Shown here one piece after another: positions 18,164-27,307 of a DNA stretch of 64,000 nucleotides. The translations under genes were made by a program, and so were the position numbers. How positions within the stretch are numbered: the first letter of the stretch is position 1; every line of letters begins with the position of its first letter. The notes under the pieces were generated by a model. That model saw only the letters and a list, made by a program, of their open reading frames with translations. It did no database searches and was not told where the DNA came from. The stretch comes from Senimuribacter intestinalis (lineage in GTDB: Bacteria; Bacillota; Clostridia; Peptostreptococcales; Anaerovoracaceae): assembly GCA_943192975.1 (NCBI GenBank), contig CALPCJ010000001.1, positions 310,001 to 374,000 of the forward strand. Direction: 5' to 3'.

Positions 18164-18982
18164 TTATATCGGATAAAAGCTCGGCTTTCTCTTCCTGTAT
18201 ACCGCGAAGTAATCAAGTCCGCAGCTTTTTACCATCTCTCCCGTTTCTTTAAAGCAGGAGCCAAGGCAATCAGGCGTATGCGCATCCGAACCAAAGGTTA
18301 TAATTTCACCGCCCAGCTCTTTATAACGGCGTATGATTTCCTCCTTTGGATTGGTCAGTCCAAGACGTTTCATTCTGGACGTGTTCACCTCTATGCCTCG
18401 TCCTGTTTCAATCAGTTCCTTCAGGATTGCGTCAAGCTCATCTGCATATTTTCCATAAGAAAAAGTCTCGATTGCCTTCGGCGCATATCGAAAGATAAAA
18501 TCTAAATGGCCCGTCACGTCGAAATCCTGTATCTTCCGGACGTTTTCATATTCCTCCTGAAAGTATAGCTTGCAGATTTCTTCCGTGCTCTTTCCTTCAT
18601 AGGTACGCAGGTCATCTGCGCCTCTTCCTCTAAAGTTGTGTGTAGAACCGATGACAAAATCAAAGGGAAATTCTCTGGCATATGTATTCAGCTTCTCTGC
18701 GATGTGAGGCTGAAGCCCCAGCTCAACCCCGGCCAGCACCTCAATCGTGCCGGCATACTTTTCCTTCAGGAGGAAAAGGTCTTCCAGATACTTTTCTGTT
18801 TCATCGGTATCCCCGATGAGAAAAGAGTAATTATCCGGCGGAAAAATCGGCTGGTCGTAGTCCTGATGGTCTGTAATACAGATGCTTTTCATCCCCAGCT
18901 GTATGGCCTTGTCTATCTGTTCTTCCACAGGTGTTTTGGCATCACTGCTCCACACCGTATGTATGTGCATATCGCTAATCAT
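18164..18982 (-). CDS. PHP-domain phosphoesterase (HisJ/histidinol-phosphatase-like)
   Basis: 272 residues. The N-terminal SDMHIHTVWSSDA contains the HxH metal motif of the PHP superfamily, ITDHQDY gives the next metal ligand, GSTHN the middle one, and SDAHTPDCLG near the C-terminus the last. PHP hydrolases of this kind include histidinol-phosphate phosphatase HisJ. No histidine genes lie nearby, so a different phosphomonoester is possible. Its ATG overlaps the stop of the NhaC gene (ATGA), indicating coupled translation, and arcC follows 52 bases later. Confidence 0.85.
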   Translation of the reverse strand: MISDMHIHTVWSSDAKTPVEEQIDKAIQLGMKSICITDHQDYDQPIFPPDNYSFLIGDTDETEKYLEDLFLLKEKYAGTIEVLAGVELGLQPHIAEKLNTYAREFPFDFVIGSTHNFRGRGADDLRTYEGKSTEEICKLYFQEEYENVRKIQDFDVTGHLDFIFRYAPKAIETFSYGKYADELDAILKELIETGRGIEVNTSRMKRLGLTNPKEEIIRRYKELGGEIITFGSDAHTPDCLGSCFKETGEMVKSCGLDYFAVYRKRKPSFYPI

Positions 18983-20442
18983 GCTTCCTTCGCCTCTTCC
19001 TCAAGCGGTTTCATGCAAATTCCTGTAATGCTGTAAACGTAAGCCAGAATCCAAATTGTATAGCTCATGAAGCAGTACGGGAAGTACTGTCCGATGGATA
19101 CGCCCAGAACGGATGGATAGTAAATACCCGATGCCGACCAAGGAATGAATCCGGCTGTACCGGTACAGAAGTCTTCCATGGTTCTGGACAGGTTCAAAGT
19201 GGAAAGTCCCATTTCTTTGTACTTCTCGGAGTACATTTCGCCTGTCAGAATCAGCGCCAGGGTAGAGCTTCCGCCGATTGCGGTCAGAACCACGCAGGAA
19301 ATGGAAGTTACAAATACCAGACTGAATCTTGTCTTTACAGACAGCAGCAGCTTTCCAAGCAGTGCTTCGATTGCGCCGATATGTTCCATAATCGCGGCGT
19401 AGTACAGACAGATATAGACTGTAATAAAGCTCTTCATCATGGAAGAAAGTCCGCCGCGGTTGAGAAGCTTCATCGCGTCTTCTCCTGCGTCTGCTGCAAC
19501 GAATCCGTCTCTTACACCTTCCACCATTTCCAGGTTAAATCCACCGTAAAGGGCAGTAATACCGTCTTCCAGGCTGAATCCCTGATAGAATACGCCGATT
19601 AATACTGCGACAACTGCAGATATCATCATTACCACTGTCGACGGTTTCTTGGCAATCGCGCCATATACAACGATTAACAGCGGAATCAGTACGATGATGT
19701 TCCAATTGTAAGCCGCATCCAGAGATTCCAGCAGCTTTACTGTATTTTCCGGAAGACCAGAATCTGCTGCATTGTTTGAAAATCCCATGATACCGTAAAT
19801 CACCAGACCAATGAGCCCAGCCGGAACTACCGTTTTGCTCATATGCTTGATATGGTCAAAAATGTCATTCTTTGTCGCCAGAGACGCAAGGATGGTAGTA
19901 TCTGAAAGCGGAGACAGCTTATCTCCAAAAATAGCACCTGTATAGCAAGCTGCAGCAACTGCCGCCGTATTTACTTCCGGCATAGCCATCGCGATACCCA
20001 TCATGGTAATGCCGGCTGTTGCGGCAGAACCCCATGAGGTTCCTGTACAGGTAGAAAAAATTGCGCATAAAATAAATGCAGATACCAAAATCCACTTCGC
20101 ACTGACAAGCTGCACGCCGTAGTAAATAAACATTGGAATCGTTCCCGAGAACATCCATGCACCCAGCAGGAATCCTACTACAATCAGTACGGAGTTGGCA
20201 GAGGCAGCTGCTTTTACTTTTTCAGCCGAGAACTCTTCCAAATCCTTCCATGTGTAACCGCAGCGCCATCCGATGAATACTACGTATCCGATTGCGATGG
20301 CCATAAGCGGCGGCGCTGACAAATCAGCAAGAGATCCAAAGAAAAAAATAACCAGCAGCACCAAAACGGCGCTGATTGCTTCCCATAATTTGGCTTTTCT
20401 TTTTTCACGTTGTTTTTTAGGTTTTTGTTCGTCTTTTTTCAT
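18979..20442 (-). CDS. nhaC: NhaC-family Na+/H+ antiporter (paralog 2)
   Basis: 487 residues from the ATG at 20442, which has GGAG 6 bases upstream; a GTG seven codons earlier (20463) has no site. A charged, lysine-rich N-terminal tail of about 25 residues precedes the membrane segments. STCTGTSWGSAATAG and GAIFGDKLSPLSDTT carry the NhaC family signature, as in the paralog at 3016-4506, though the two differ widely elsewhere. It heads the unit with the PHP phosphoesterase and carbamate kinase. Exchange of sodium for protons, or of an organic ion, during arginine fermentation is the likely role. Confidence 0.9.
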   Translation of the reverse strand: MKKDEQKPKKQREKRKAKLWEAISAVLVLLVIFFFGSLADLSAPPLMAIAIGYVVFIGWRCGYTWKDLEEFSAEKVKAAASANSVLIVVGFLLGAWMFSGTIPMFIYYGVQLVSAKWILVSAFILCAIFSTCTGTSWGSAATAGITMMGIAMAMPEVNTAAVAAACYTGAIFGDKLSPLSDTTILASLATKNDIFDHIKHMSKTVVPAGLIGLVIYGIMGFSNNAADSGLPENTVKLLESLDAAYNWNIIVLIPLLIVVYGAIAKKPSTVVMMISAVVAVLIGVFYQGFSLEDGITALYGGFNLEMVEGVRDGFVAADAGEDAMKLLNRGGLSSMMKSFITVYICLYYAAIMEHIGAIEALLGKLLLSVKTRFSLVFVTSISCVVLTAIGGSSTLALILTGEMYSEKYKEMGLSTLNLSRTMEDFCTGTAGFIPWSASGIYYPSVLGVSIGQYFPYCFMSYTIWILAYVYSITGICMKPLEEEAKEA

Positions 20443-20463
20443 CTTCTTCTCCGTTTCTGTCAC

Positions 20464-20763
20464 AAAATCATACCTATCATTTGTAACTTATTCTTGATTT
20501 CCCAAAACCACGCTTTTGCTAATTTAACTCTTTCGTTGTTTCCTTTGCTTTTTTATCACCTTCTTTGTTCTTTTTCCAATTATTATAGTTTGCTGAGAAG
20601 GAGAAAAACTAGGTATATATCTAAAAAAAAATCGATAAAGTTTATTATATTTCTAATTTCGTTATAATTCCTATAAAATCCGACATATTTTGTTAAAATT
20701 CTATATTACTCACCGGTTTTTATTTTATATAATGAAAGGAAACAAAATTACAGGAGTACAGAA
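20464..20763. other. AT-rich divergent spacer between nhaC and the phosphate transporter
   Basis: A 300-base strongly AT-rich spacer. For the rightward gene TATAAT is at 20728-20733; for the leftward gene a TATAAT complement is at 20582-20587. Neither has a convincing -35. No gene or repeat was seen. Confidence 0.4.
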
Positions 20764-21756
20764 ATGTTTTACTATATGATTTTCATCGGTCTTGCCTTCG
20801 GCTATATCAACGGTATGCATGACGGCGGCACTGTAGTTGCCACCACTATTTCATCTCGCCTTCTGCCGCCCAATAAGGCGGTCTTCATCGCAGGTATTGC
20901 CAACTTTCTGGGCGCTGTTGCTCTGGGAACAGCCGTCGCCTATACCATTTCAGAAAACATCATCGATATTAGGCCTGTCCTTTCCGGTCCAAAGCCTCTC
21001 AGCTACGCTTTCGTGGCGGCAGCCTTTACCGGCAGTCTCATCTGGAACGTGCTGACCTGGATTCTGAAGCTGCCCTCAAGCGCTTCTCACTCCATGATTG
21101 GCGCTATGATTGGCAGCGGTATCTGTGCTTACGGTCTTCCTTACATACAGTGGAATTCCATTATGATTAAAGTCATCGGTGCCATGCTGCTTTCTCCCCT
21201 TTTGGGATTTGCCGCAGGCTATCTGTTCCTGAGACTACTCGCTCTGCTTCTCAAAAACGGCACCATTGTCTGGAACAAGCGCATTCAGGTGCTTCATAAA
21301 GCCAGCAGCTTCCTTCTGGCCTTCTGCTACGGCAGCAACGATGCCCAAAAGGTCATGGGACTGATTGCCATCGGGCTTGCCGCTTTCCATCACGCTGCTG
21401 TGACTATTCCTCTGTGGCTGATTCTCTCCGCCTCCTGCGCCCTTGCTATAGGCACCATGACCGGAGGCTACAATATGATAAAAACCGTAGGCATGGACAT
21501 CTGTAAAATTGACATCCAGAATTCCTTTGCATCTCAGCTGTCCACCATCTTCGTAGTCATGCTTGCCAACGTAACCGGTCTTCCCATCAGCGCAACCCAG
21601 GTAGTCACTTCATCGGTGATGGGTGTAGGCGCCAGCAACACGCCAAAGTCTGTCAACTGGACCGTGACAAAGAAAATCCTGCTTGCCTGGCTCATTACCA
21701 TACCTGTTTCCGCTCTCATCGGCGGACTCATATGCTTCCTGCTGCAGCTCATATAA
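20764..21756 (+). CDS. PiT-family inorganic phosphate transporter
   Basis: 330 residues, short for the family but with both PiT repeats. The first repeat contains GYINGMHDGGTVVATTISSR (residues 13-32, the GxxxGxND-like motif with HDG) and the second FCYGSNDAQKVMG. It is a cation-coupled phosphate permease of the cytoplasmic membrane. AGGAG lies 7 bases before the ATG. A DUF47/PhoU-like gene follows 30 bases later, the standard partner of PiT transporters in bacteria and archaea. The first motif has HDGG where many PiT proteins have NDxA, which could shift ion preference. Confidence 0.9.
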   Translation: MFYYMIFIGLAFGYINGMHDGGTVVATTISSRLLPPNKAVFIAGIANFLGAVALGTAVAYTISENIIDIRPVLSGPKPLSYAFVAAAFTGSLIWNVLTWILKLPSSASHSMIGAMIGSGICAYGLPYIQWNSIMIKVIGAMLLSPLLGFAAGYLFLRLLALLLKNGTIVWNKRIQVLHKASSFLLAFCYGSNDAQKVMGLIAIGLAAFHHAAVTIPLWLILSASCALAIGTMTGGYNMIKTVGMDICKIDIQNSFASQLSTIFVVMLANVTGLPISATQVVTSSVMGVGASNTPKSVNWTVTKKILLAWLITIPVSALIGGLICFLLQLI

Positions 21757-21786
21757 TATAGACGAACATCAAGAAAGGAGAACCCC

Positions 21787-22413
21787 ATGCCAAAAAAAAG
21801 CTTTTTTAAGAAAAAGGAACAGCCAAACTTTTATTACATGCTGTCACGCCAGTGCGAAATCACATCCAGAAGTATTTCGCTGCTGCTAAAATACATAGAC
21901 ACACAGGATGAAGATTTGGCCGAGCAGATTGAACACTGTGAAAAAGACGCCGACAAAGTGCGCCGTAATCTCATCGACTACGTAGAAAATTCCTTCATCA
22001 CGCCCCTTGACAGACACGATCTGTTCGCCCTGTCCCGTTCCATCGACGATATTACAGATAAAATCAAGGATTTAAAGGACTTTCTGATATTCTTCCAATA
22101 TCAGCCGACAGACAAAAATCTGGAAATCATTCGTTTAATTGACGCATCTATCTACGATCTGACCTGCGCCATGAACGAATGGGCACACGACCGGATCGAG
22201 CATTTCTGGGACGATCTGGTTAAAGCAAAGAAAAATGAAAATCAGGTAAAGCGTTTATACTGGGAAGGAATCGCAGATTTGGAATTTCAGGAAATCTCCC
22301 TGAAAGACATCATCATGCAGCGGGAATTCGCCAAAGATTTAAACAAGCTTGCCAACAAAATCGGCAAAGCCGCTGATCGATTTAGTGATATAAAAATCAA
22401 ATCGATAAAATAG
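21787..22413 (+). CDS. DUF47 / PhoU-like accessory protein of the PiT transporter
   Basis: 208 residues, largely charged and helical, without membrane segments. The pattern HCEKDADKVRRNLIDYVENS followed by FITPLDRHDLFALSRSIDDI is characteristic of DUF47, a relative of PhoU. These proteins sit directly after PiT genes and are thought to control or gate phosphate uptake. AAAGGAG is placed before the ATG. A hairpin-rich region follows. Confidence 0.92.
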   Translation: MPKKSFFKKKEQPNFYYMLSRQCEITSRSISLLLKYIDTQDEDLAEQIEHCEKDADKVRRNLIDYVENSFITPLDRHDLFALSRSIDDITDKIKDLKDFLIFFQYQPTDKNLEIIRLIDASIYDLTCAMNEWAHDRIEHFWDDLVKAKKNENQVKRLYWEGIADLEFQEISLKDIIMQREFAKDLNKLANKIGKAADRFSDIKIKSIK

Positions 22414-22497
22414 AAAAACGCAGCATCTATCTGTTTTTTTCAAATTGTAAATGAATATCCCCTTTTCTTCTAACAAAACGTTTCGTATTCATAAATA

Positions 22498-22548
22498 CGG
22501 GGAAAGGACCGAAATCACCTGCTTTACAGTGTTTCGGTCCTTTCCCCG
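22498..22548. terminator. Strong hairpin between converging DUF47 and FAD dehydrogenase genes
   Basis: A perfect 17-bp inverted repeat (22498-22514 and 22532-22548) with a 17-base loop lies between converging genes. The T-tracts on both sides are weak, so termination is inferred mainly from stem strength and position. Confidence 0.6.
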
Positions 22549-22576
22549 CATTTGTATATTTCTGTCATCTATGCCC

Positions 22577-23986
22577 TTATGCTTCCGCAGCAAACAGCGC
22601 CCCCGGGTTCATGATTCCCTTCGGATCGAAGACATCTTTGATGCCCTTCATCAGTGCCAGTTCCGCTGCCGGCTTCTGTGCTTTCAGCTCTTCCACACGG
22701 ATTTTTCCGATGCCGTGCTCGCCGGTCACCGTGCCGCCATAGCTGTAGCAGATATCATACATCTTGTGTTTCAGCTCGTCGGCATAGTCCGGAATAGATC
22801 CGTCCGGCAGATACAGAATATCGTTATGCACGTTGCCGTCGGCGATATGAGCGATGACATTGGTTCCCGTATGGTATTCAGCCACCAGCTCTTTCAGCCG
22901 CAGAATGAAATCGGATACGTGAGATACAGGCACCGCCATGTCGAAGGAATCGCAGATTTCGTCCTTAATCAGCTCATAGTGCTGGCTTCTGACAAGCAGC
23001 AGTTCCTCCTGCTCCTTGTCCTTGCCCGCAAAGAGGCACGGAAGCGCTTTGTTCGCCTTACAAATCTCATTAATCGCTTTTACAGCATCGTACAGCTGCT
23101 GCTCTGTCCGCTCCGACAGGATAATCAGAAGGTCAGCGCTGCCGTCCTTTGCCTGCCACGTAAGACCCAGCATCTTTGCGGTGTCCACAAAGAGACGCTT
23201 ATCCATATATTCTACAGCCAGAGGCGTATAGCCGCTCTTTAAAATGTCCGTTACCGCATGGCAGGCATCCTGAATTTTCTCAAAAGGCGCTACGATGGTA
23301 GCAGTCGCCTTGTCCTTTGGAAAAATCTTTAAAATCACCTTCGTTACCATAGCCAGAGTGCCTTCGCTTCCCAAGAGCAGCTGGGTTAAGTTATAGCCGG
23401 CATTGTTTTTAATCAGTTTGCCGCCAAGCTCCAGGATTTCTCCATTTGGAAGCACCGCGGTAACACCCAGGATGTGCTTGCGCATAACGCCATGACGCAC
23501 AGCTCTGGCTCCGCCGGCATTGGTCACAGCCATGCCGCCCATCTGGGCTCCCTCATCTCCCGGATGGACCGGAAAACTGAGACCGTCATGGTGTTCCAGC
23601 TCTTCCAGCAGATCCATCAAGGTAACGCCGGCTTCCAGCACGGCAACCATATTTTCCTCATCGATTTCCAAAATATGGTTCATCCTCTCTGTAGAGATGA
23701 TGATGCTGTCGACTACCGGCGTGCACCCTCCGGCAAGGCCTGTAGCGCCGCCCCGCACTACCACAGGCACGGTCATAGTATCTGCAATCTTCATCACAGC
23801 TGCAGCCTCTTCTGTATTTGCCGGTTTGACCACCACTGAGTCTGCCGCTGCAGCCGGTCGGTAAGTGATTTCCACTTCGTCGTACAGGAAAGCCTTCGTC
23901 CGCTCTCTCCCGGTGATGACAAAATCCTCACCTACTGCCTGAACCAGACGTTCTGTCACTTCTTTTGTGATTGGATTATATTTCAT
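22577..23986 (-). CDS. FAD-dependent lactate/glycolate dehydrogenase (GlcD/LctD type)
   Basis: 469 residues with the FAD-binding type 4 domain first (VVVKPANTEEAAAVMKIAD, then PVVVRGGATGLAGGCTPVV near residues 75-95 and PGDEGAQMGGMAVTNAGG near 143-160) and the FAD-oxidase C-terminal domain with HIADGNVHNDILY and GEHGIGK. It oxidises a 2-hydroxy acid such as D-lactate. It follows etfB and etfA, giving the order known from the electron-bifurcating lactate dehydrogenase of Acetobacterium (EtfB, EtfA, dehydrogenase, under a GntR regulator), where lactate oxidation reduces NAD using reduced ferredoxin. Glycolate or 2-hydroxyglutarate are alternatives. Confidence 0.88.
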   Translation of the reverse strand: MKYNPITKEVTERLVQAVGEDFVITGRERTKAFLYDEVEITYRPAAAADSVVVKPANTEEAAAVMKIADTMTVPVVVRGGATGLAGGCTPVVDSIIISTERMNHILEIDEENMVAVLEAGVTLMDLLEELEHHDGLSFPVHPGDEGAQMGGMAVTNAGGARAVRHGVMRKHILGVTAVLPNGEILELGGKLIKNNAGYNLTQLLLGSEGTLAMVTKVILKIFPKDKATATIVAPFEKIQDACHAVTDILKSGYTPLAVEYMDKRLFVDTAKMLGLTWQAKDGSADLLIILSERTEQQLYDAVKAINEICKANKALPCLFAGKDKEQEELLLVRSQHYELIKDEICDSFDMAVPVSHVSDFILRLKELVAEYHTGTNVIAHIADGNVHNDILYLPDGSIPDYADELKHKMYDICYSYGGTVTGEHGIGKIRVEELKAQKPAAELALMKGIKDVFDPKGIMNPGALFAAEA

Positions 23987-23992
23987 ACTGCA

Positions 23993-25012
23993 TCACCTGT
24001 CCTTTCTGTCAGCTTCGGCTGCAAATGCCTCCGTCAGCTTCGGCACGATTTCATAGAGATCCCCCACAAAACCGTAATCGGAAATATTGAAAATCGGCGC
24101 GGACGGGTCGTTATTGACTGCGATAATCAGATCCGCGTCCTTCATGCCGGCAATATGCTGAGGCGCACCGGAGATACCGCAGGCAATATATACCTTTGGT
24201 TTTACTCTGTTTCCGCTGTAGCCAACCTGAATGCTGCTGGCCGCCATGCCTGCATCTACCAGGGCCCGGGATACGCCAAGCTTGCCGCCCAGCACATCCG
24301 CCAGTTCCCGCAGCAGCTGCAAATCCTCTTCCTTTCGGATGCCGCGGCCGCCTGCCACGACCACCTCTGCGTCAGTGATATCCACATCGCAGATAGAAAT
24401 GATTTCTTCAATCTTCACGCCTTTATGCGCTTTCACATATGGCTTTACCTTTTCAATACGGACTTCCGCGACTCCGCAAAGTGCCGCCTCCTGAAATTCC
24501 TTATATCTGACCGTAGCCATCTGAGGTCTTCCCATCGTCTTGATGTGCGCCAGAATGTTGTCGCTGAATGCCGGTCTGATTTGTTCCAGGGCGCCGTCGT
24601 CAGCGATTTTCAGTTCTGTACAGTCTGCGGTAAGACCAGTTCTAAGAGCCGCTGCCATTCTCGGCGCCAGAGATCTTCCCAGATGGGTCGCTCCAATTAA
24701 AACCGTAGCCGGCCTGCGCTCCCTGATAAAGCTGACGATGTTCTCCGCAAAGAGTCTTTCCTCCGGCTGCGCAAAGCATTCATCCTCCATCACATAGACC
24801 TGATCTACCCCTCTGAGACACAGTTCAGCGGCATCGGTTTCGCAGCCTGTCAAAAGCAGGCAGGAGAGGCTTTCCCCTGCGGCCTCCGCCAGCTGGCGTC
24901 CTTTGTATAACAGTTCAAAGGCAACTCTGTGAATATGGTCCCCTTCCATTTCCGCGATAATCAGTATACCCTTGTATTCGTTTGCACATAGCATCTTATC
25001 CAACTCTGACAC
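23993..25012 (-). CDS. etfA: Electron transfer flavoprotein alpha subunit
   Basis: About 339 residues. The C-terminal FAD domain is clear: VVAGGRGI, GGKLGVSRALVDAG, QVGYSGNRVKPKVYIACGIS, GAPQHIAGMKDADLIIAVN and the final APIF. EtfA carries the bifurcating or shuttle FAD and pairs with EtfB. I see no N-terminal four-cysteine ferredoxin insert. The start is uncertain: GTG 25012, TTG 25003 (8 bases after AAGGGG) or ATG 24994. The frame overlaps the end of etfB if the first start is used. It passes electrons with the dehydrogenase encoded downstream. Confidence 0.93.
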   Translation of the reverse strand: MSELDKMLCANEYKGILIIAEMEGDHIHRVAFELLYKGRQLAEAAGESLSCLLLTGCETDAAELCLRGVDQVYVMEDECFAQPEERLFAENIVSFIRERRPATVLIGATHLGRSLAPRMAAALRTGLTADCTELKIADDGALEQIRPAFSDNILAHIKTMGRPQMATVRYKEFQEAALCGVAEVRIEKVKPYVKAHKGVKIEEIISICDVDITDAEVVVAGGRGIRKEEDLQLLRELADVLGGKLGVSRALVDAGMAASSIQVGYSGNRVKPKVYIACGISGAPQHIAGMKDADLIIAVNNDPSAPIFNISDYGFVGDLYEIVPKLTEAFAAEADRKDR

Positions 25013-25793
25013 CCCTTTCCGTCAGTTCCTCCTTCAGCAAATCGATAAAATCCGGAAGATTTTCTCTGAATACCCGGCTTTCTCTCTCCGCTGCCTTCGG
25101 CACTTCAATGCCGGCAACCTTAGTTGGAGAACCTGCAAAGCCTGTGTCCTCTTTCGACAGAGACGGAAGGTCGGAAAGACCGATTTTACGTACATCTGCA
25201 GTGAGGGATTCCAGCTTCCTGTCCACCGTCGGCAGCTGCAGCCTTCCGATGTTTTTCGTCACGCCGATTAAAGCCGGCAGGGACATGGTACGAATCTGAC
25301 GGCTGCCGCACAGATTTTCTATGGACACCCGCACAGTCCTCTCATCATCCAGTTCAATAGAGTCCACATAATAGGCATGGGGAATACCGAGAAGTTCTGC
25401 AGTCTCAGCTCCTACCTGGGCGGTATCGCCGTCTACAGATTTTTCACCGCACAGAATGAGATCATAATCTCCTGCAGCAATGGCTGCGGACAGTGCGCTG
25501 GAAGTAGCAATGGTATCTGAACCGCCAAAAGCCCTGTCAGTAAGAAGAATGCCTGCATCAGCGCCTCTTGCATAAGCGTCCTGCAGTGTCTTTTCTGCAC
25601 GCGGAGGCCCCATCGTCATAGCCGTCACATGGGCGCCGTACTTTCGTTTCAGCTCCAGAGCCGCCTGCAGCGCACTCTCATCAAAGGGATTGATTTCCGC
25701 AGGTGCAGAGGATCTGTCCACTACACCCCGCTCGCTGTCAAACCTGACCTTCTCCATGTCAGGTACTTCCTTTATCAAAACGAGAATATTCAT
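24996..25793 (-). CDS. etfB: Electron transfer flavoprotein beta subunit
   Basis: 265 residues, normal length. MNILVLIKEVPDMEKVRFDS and the later INPFDESALQAALELK are the classic EtfB beginning, and CGEKSVDGDTAQVG is its nucleotide-binding segment. With EtfA it forms the flavoprotein that links the dehydrogenase at 22577 to NAD and possibly ferredoxin. GAGGAG lies before the ATG. It is the first gene of the leftward operon, with a clean promoter and a palindromic operator about 120-160 bases upstream. Confidence 0.95.
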   Translation of the reverse strand: MNILVLIKEVPDMEKVRFDSERGVVDRSSAPAEINPFDESALQAALELKRKYGAHVTAMTMGPPRAEKTLQDAYARGADAGILLTDRAFGGSDTIATSSALSAAIAAGDYDLILCGEKSVDGDTAQVGAETAELLGIPHAYYVDSIELDDERTVRVSIENLCGSRQIRTMSLPALIGVTKNIGRLQLPTVDRKLESLTADVRKIGLSDLPSLSKEDTGFAGSPTKVAGIEVPKAAERESRVFRENLPDFIDLLKEELTERGVRVG

Positions 25794-25908
25794 GTATCTC
25801 TCTCCTCATTTGGTCTTTTCACAGCATCCGGCCGGGGTCTTATCGCTTTTCTTCTGCGTGCCTCGCGGTCAGCGCTGCTTTTCATAGGTTTATTTTTCAT
25901 ATTTTTCA

Positions 25909-25956
25909 AAGTGGTCTTACCACTTGTATTGTACAATAATTCTGTATTCATTGCAA
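25909..25956 (-). promoter_or_regulatory. etfB promoter with FadR/GntR-class operator
   Basis: On the minus strand TTGCAA (25951-25956) and TACAAT (25928-25933) are 17 bp apart. At the expected transcription start lies the perfect palindrome AAGTGGT-CTT-ACCACTT (25909-25925). TGGT-N3-ACCA is the established operator pattern of FadR/LldR-type GntR regulators, so the GntR gene at 26539 is the likely repressor. Confidence 0.8.
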
Positions 25957-26538
25957 CACTTTTTTCACAGTAAAACAACAAAATATGCGGGCACCTTTGC
26001 CAGCGAAAAAGTGAGATAAGCCCCAATCTTCTTGCCGCCCCATTTTCTTCAAAAATGAACTAAATGGTGCACTTTTTTTAAGAATATAAGCAATATCCGC
26101 ACCATATACGTTAAAATAAGGTACTATGGTGCGGATTCTATTGTACAAGTTTTGAAATAAATAGCTTTATTGGAATAAACTAGATAATCCTGGCAGACTC
26201 GGCTTCCAGCTTATGTAAGAAATTTCCAGAGTCATAGGAGATTACGATAATTCTTCTGTATTTTCAGCGCCTACGCGCACCATTCCCCTTATTCTCAGGG
26301 CATTTGGTGCAGAATTCAGATTTGCAGCAGAGCAAAGCGCACCATTCCCTCATTTTTTTCTCAAAATGGTGCAGCTTCAGCCTTCATGGGATTCGTTTCG
26401 CTTCCTGCACCTTCCTGCATTTGCCGTATTTGTGTACTTTTCTTTCATTGCTTTTTCCTGCTGTTTCCGCTACAATAGAAGAAACGAGCATTACAGCTGT
26501 GAGCCTCGCTCCTGCAGCTTCACAAGGAGGAAACTTCC
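25957..26538. other. Long non-coding spacer between etfB and the GntR gene
   Basis: No open frame here looks real. Apart from the palindromes, it carries a promoter for the rightward GntR gene: TTGCTT (26448-26453) and TACAAT (26471-26476) with a 17-bp spacer, then AAGGAGG before the ATG at 26539. Confidence 0.6.
26037..26372. repeat. Regularly spaced GCACCAT / ATGGTGC palindromes (four arm pairs)
   Basis: Left arms at 26037 (variant GCCCCAT), 26099, 26277 and 26339 are each followed exactly 27 bases later (start to start) by a right arm at 26064, 26126, 26304 (variant TTGGTGC) and 26366. Within each of the two pairs the next left arm starts 35 bases after the right arm, giving a 62-base period; the two pairs are 240 bases apart. 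The second element extends to an 11-bp perfect inverted repeat (26096-26106 / 26125-26135). The interior 20 bases are not conserved. The group fills the spacer upstream of the GntR gene. Confidence 0.75.
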
Positions 26539-27264
26539 ATGGCAGAATACATAAATGAAAAAACAAGCGAAAACAAAAAGCTTTCGGATCAGGTCATCCG
26601 CCACATTCAGCAGATGATTCTGGACGGGGAGCTTTCCGAAGGTGATAAACTTCCGCCGGAACGGGAAATGACAGAACGGTTCAGCATTGGACGCCCTGCC
26701 CTGCGGGAGGCGCTGAAGTCCCTGGAAATGCTGGGTCTGGTGGAGCGGCAGCACGGAAGAGGCAACTTCATCGTCAACAACATTCAAGCCAGCTACTTTG
26801 AGCCGCTGTCTCTTTCCTTCATACTGAGTCACGGCACCCAGCAGGAGCTTTACGAGATGCGCAGCTGCCTGGAACTTTTTGCCGTCCGCAAAGCAGCTGA
26901 TACTGCTTCTCCTACGGACATCCTTGCACTTCGCAGCAATCTGAAACAGATGATGGCAGCAGAAGACGCTTCATCAAAGGCAGTCTTTGACCGCGGCTTT
27001 CATCTGGAAATCGTGCGTATCGCAGGCAACACCCTGCTCTACAATACTATGGAAAACCTGTCCTATCTCATGGATCGTTTCATCGAGCGCAGCGTCCGTC
27101 TGTCTTACTTTGAAGGAGACTCCATCGAGAACATCTACAAAGAGCACGAGGCTATTATCAGCGCCATCGAGCATCGCAGCGCCCAGACTGCCGAGGATGC
27201 TATGAAGAAGCATTTGGGCAAGATTAACGTGCCTATGATCAACGATGCAATCAACGCAAAATAG
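26539..27264 (+). CDS. GntR/FadR-family transcriptional regulator (lactate type)
   Basis: 241 residues. The N-terminal winged helix (SDQVIRHIQQMILDGELSEG, then LPPEREMTERFSIGRPALRE, residues 15-60) is that of the FadR subfamily, and the C-terminal helical FCD domain follows (RSCLELFAVRKAAD, HLEIVRIAGN, HEAIISAIEHR), with the histidine/aspartate positions that often bind a metal and a hydroxy acid. GGAGG lies 8 bases before the ATG. It is divergent from etfB-etfA-dehydrogenase, whose promoter carries a TGGT-N3-ACCA palindrome. By analogy to LldR/LctA it probably releases DNA on binding lactate. Confidence 0.92.
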   Translation: MAEYINEKTSENKKLSDQVIRHIQQMILDGELSEGDKLPPEREMTERFSIGRPALREALKSLEMLGLVERQHGRGNFIVNNIQASYFEPLSLSFILSHGTQQELYEMRSCLELFAVRKAADTASPTDILALRSNLKQMMAAEDASSKAVFDRGFHLEIVRIAGNTLLYNTMENLSYLMDRFIERSVRLSYFEGDSIENIYKEHEAIISAIEHRSAQTAEDAMKKHLGKINVPMINDAINAK

Positions 27265-27307
27265 GCTTAGAAGGCGCACCCTGCAGAACATATCAGTATA
27301 TCGACAA

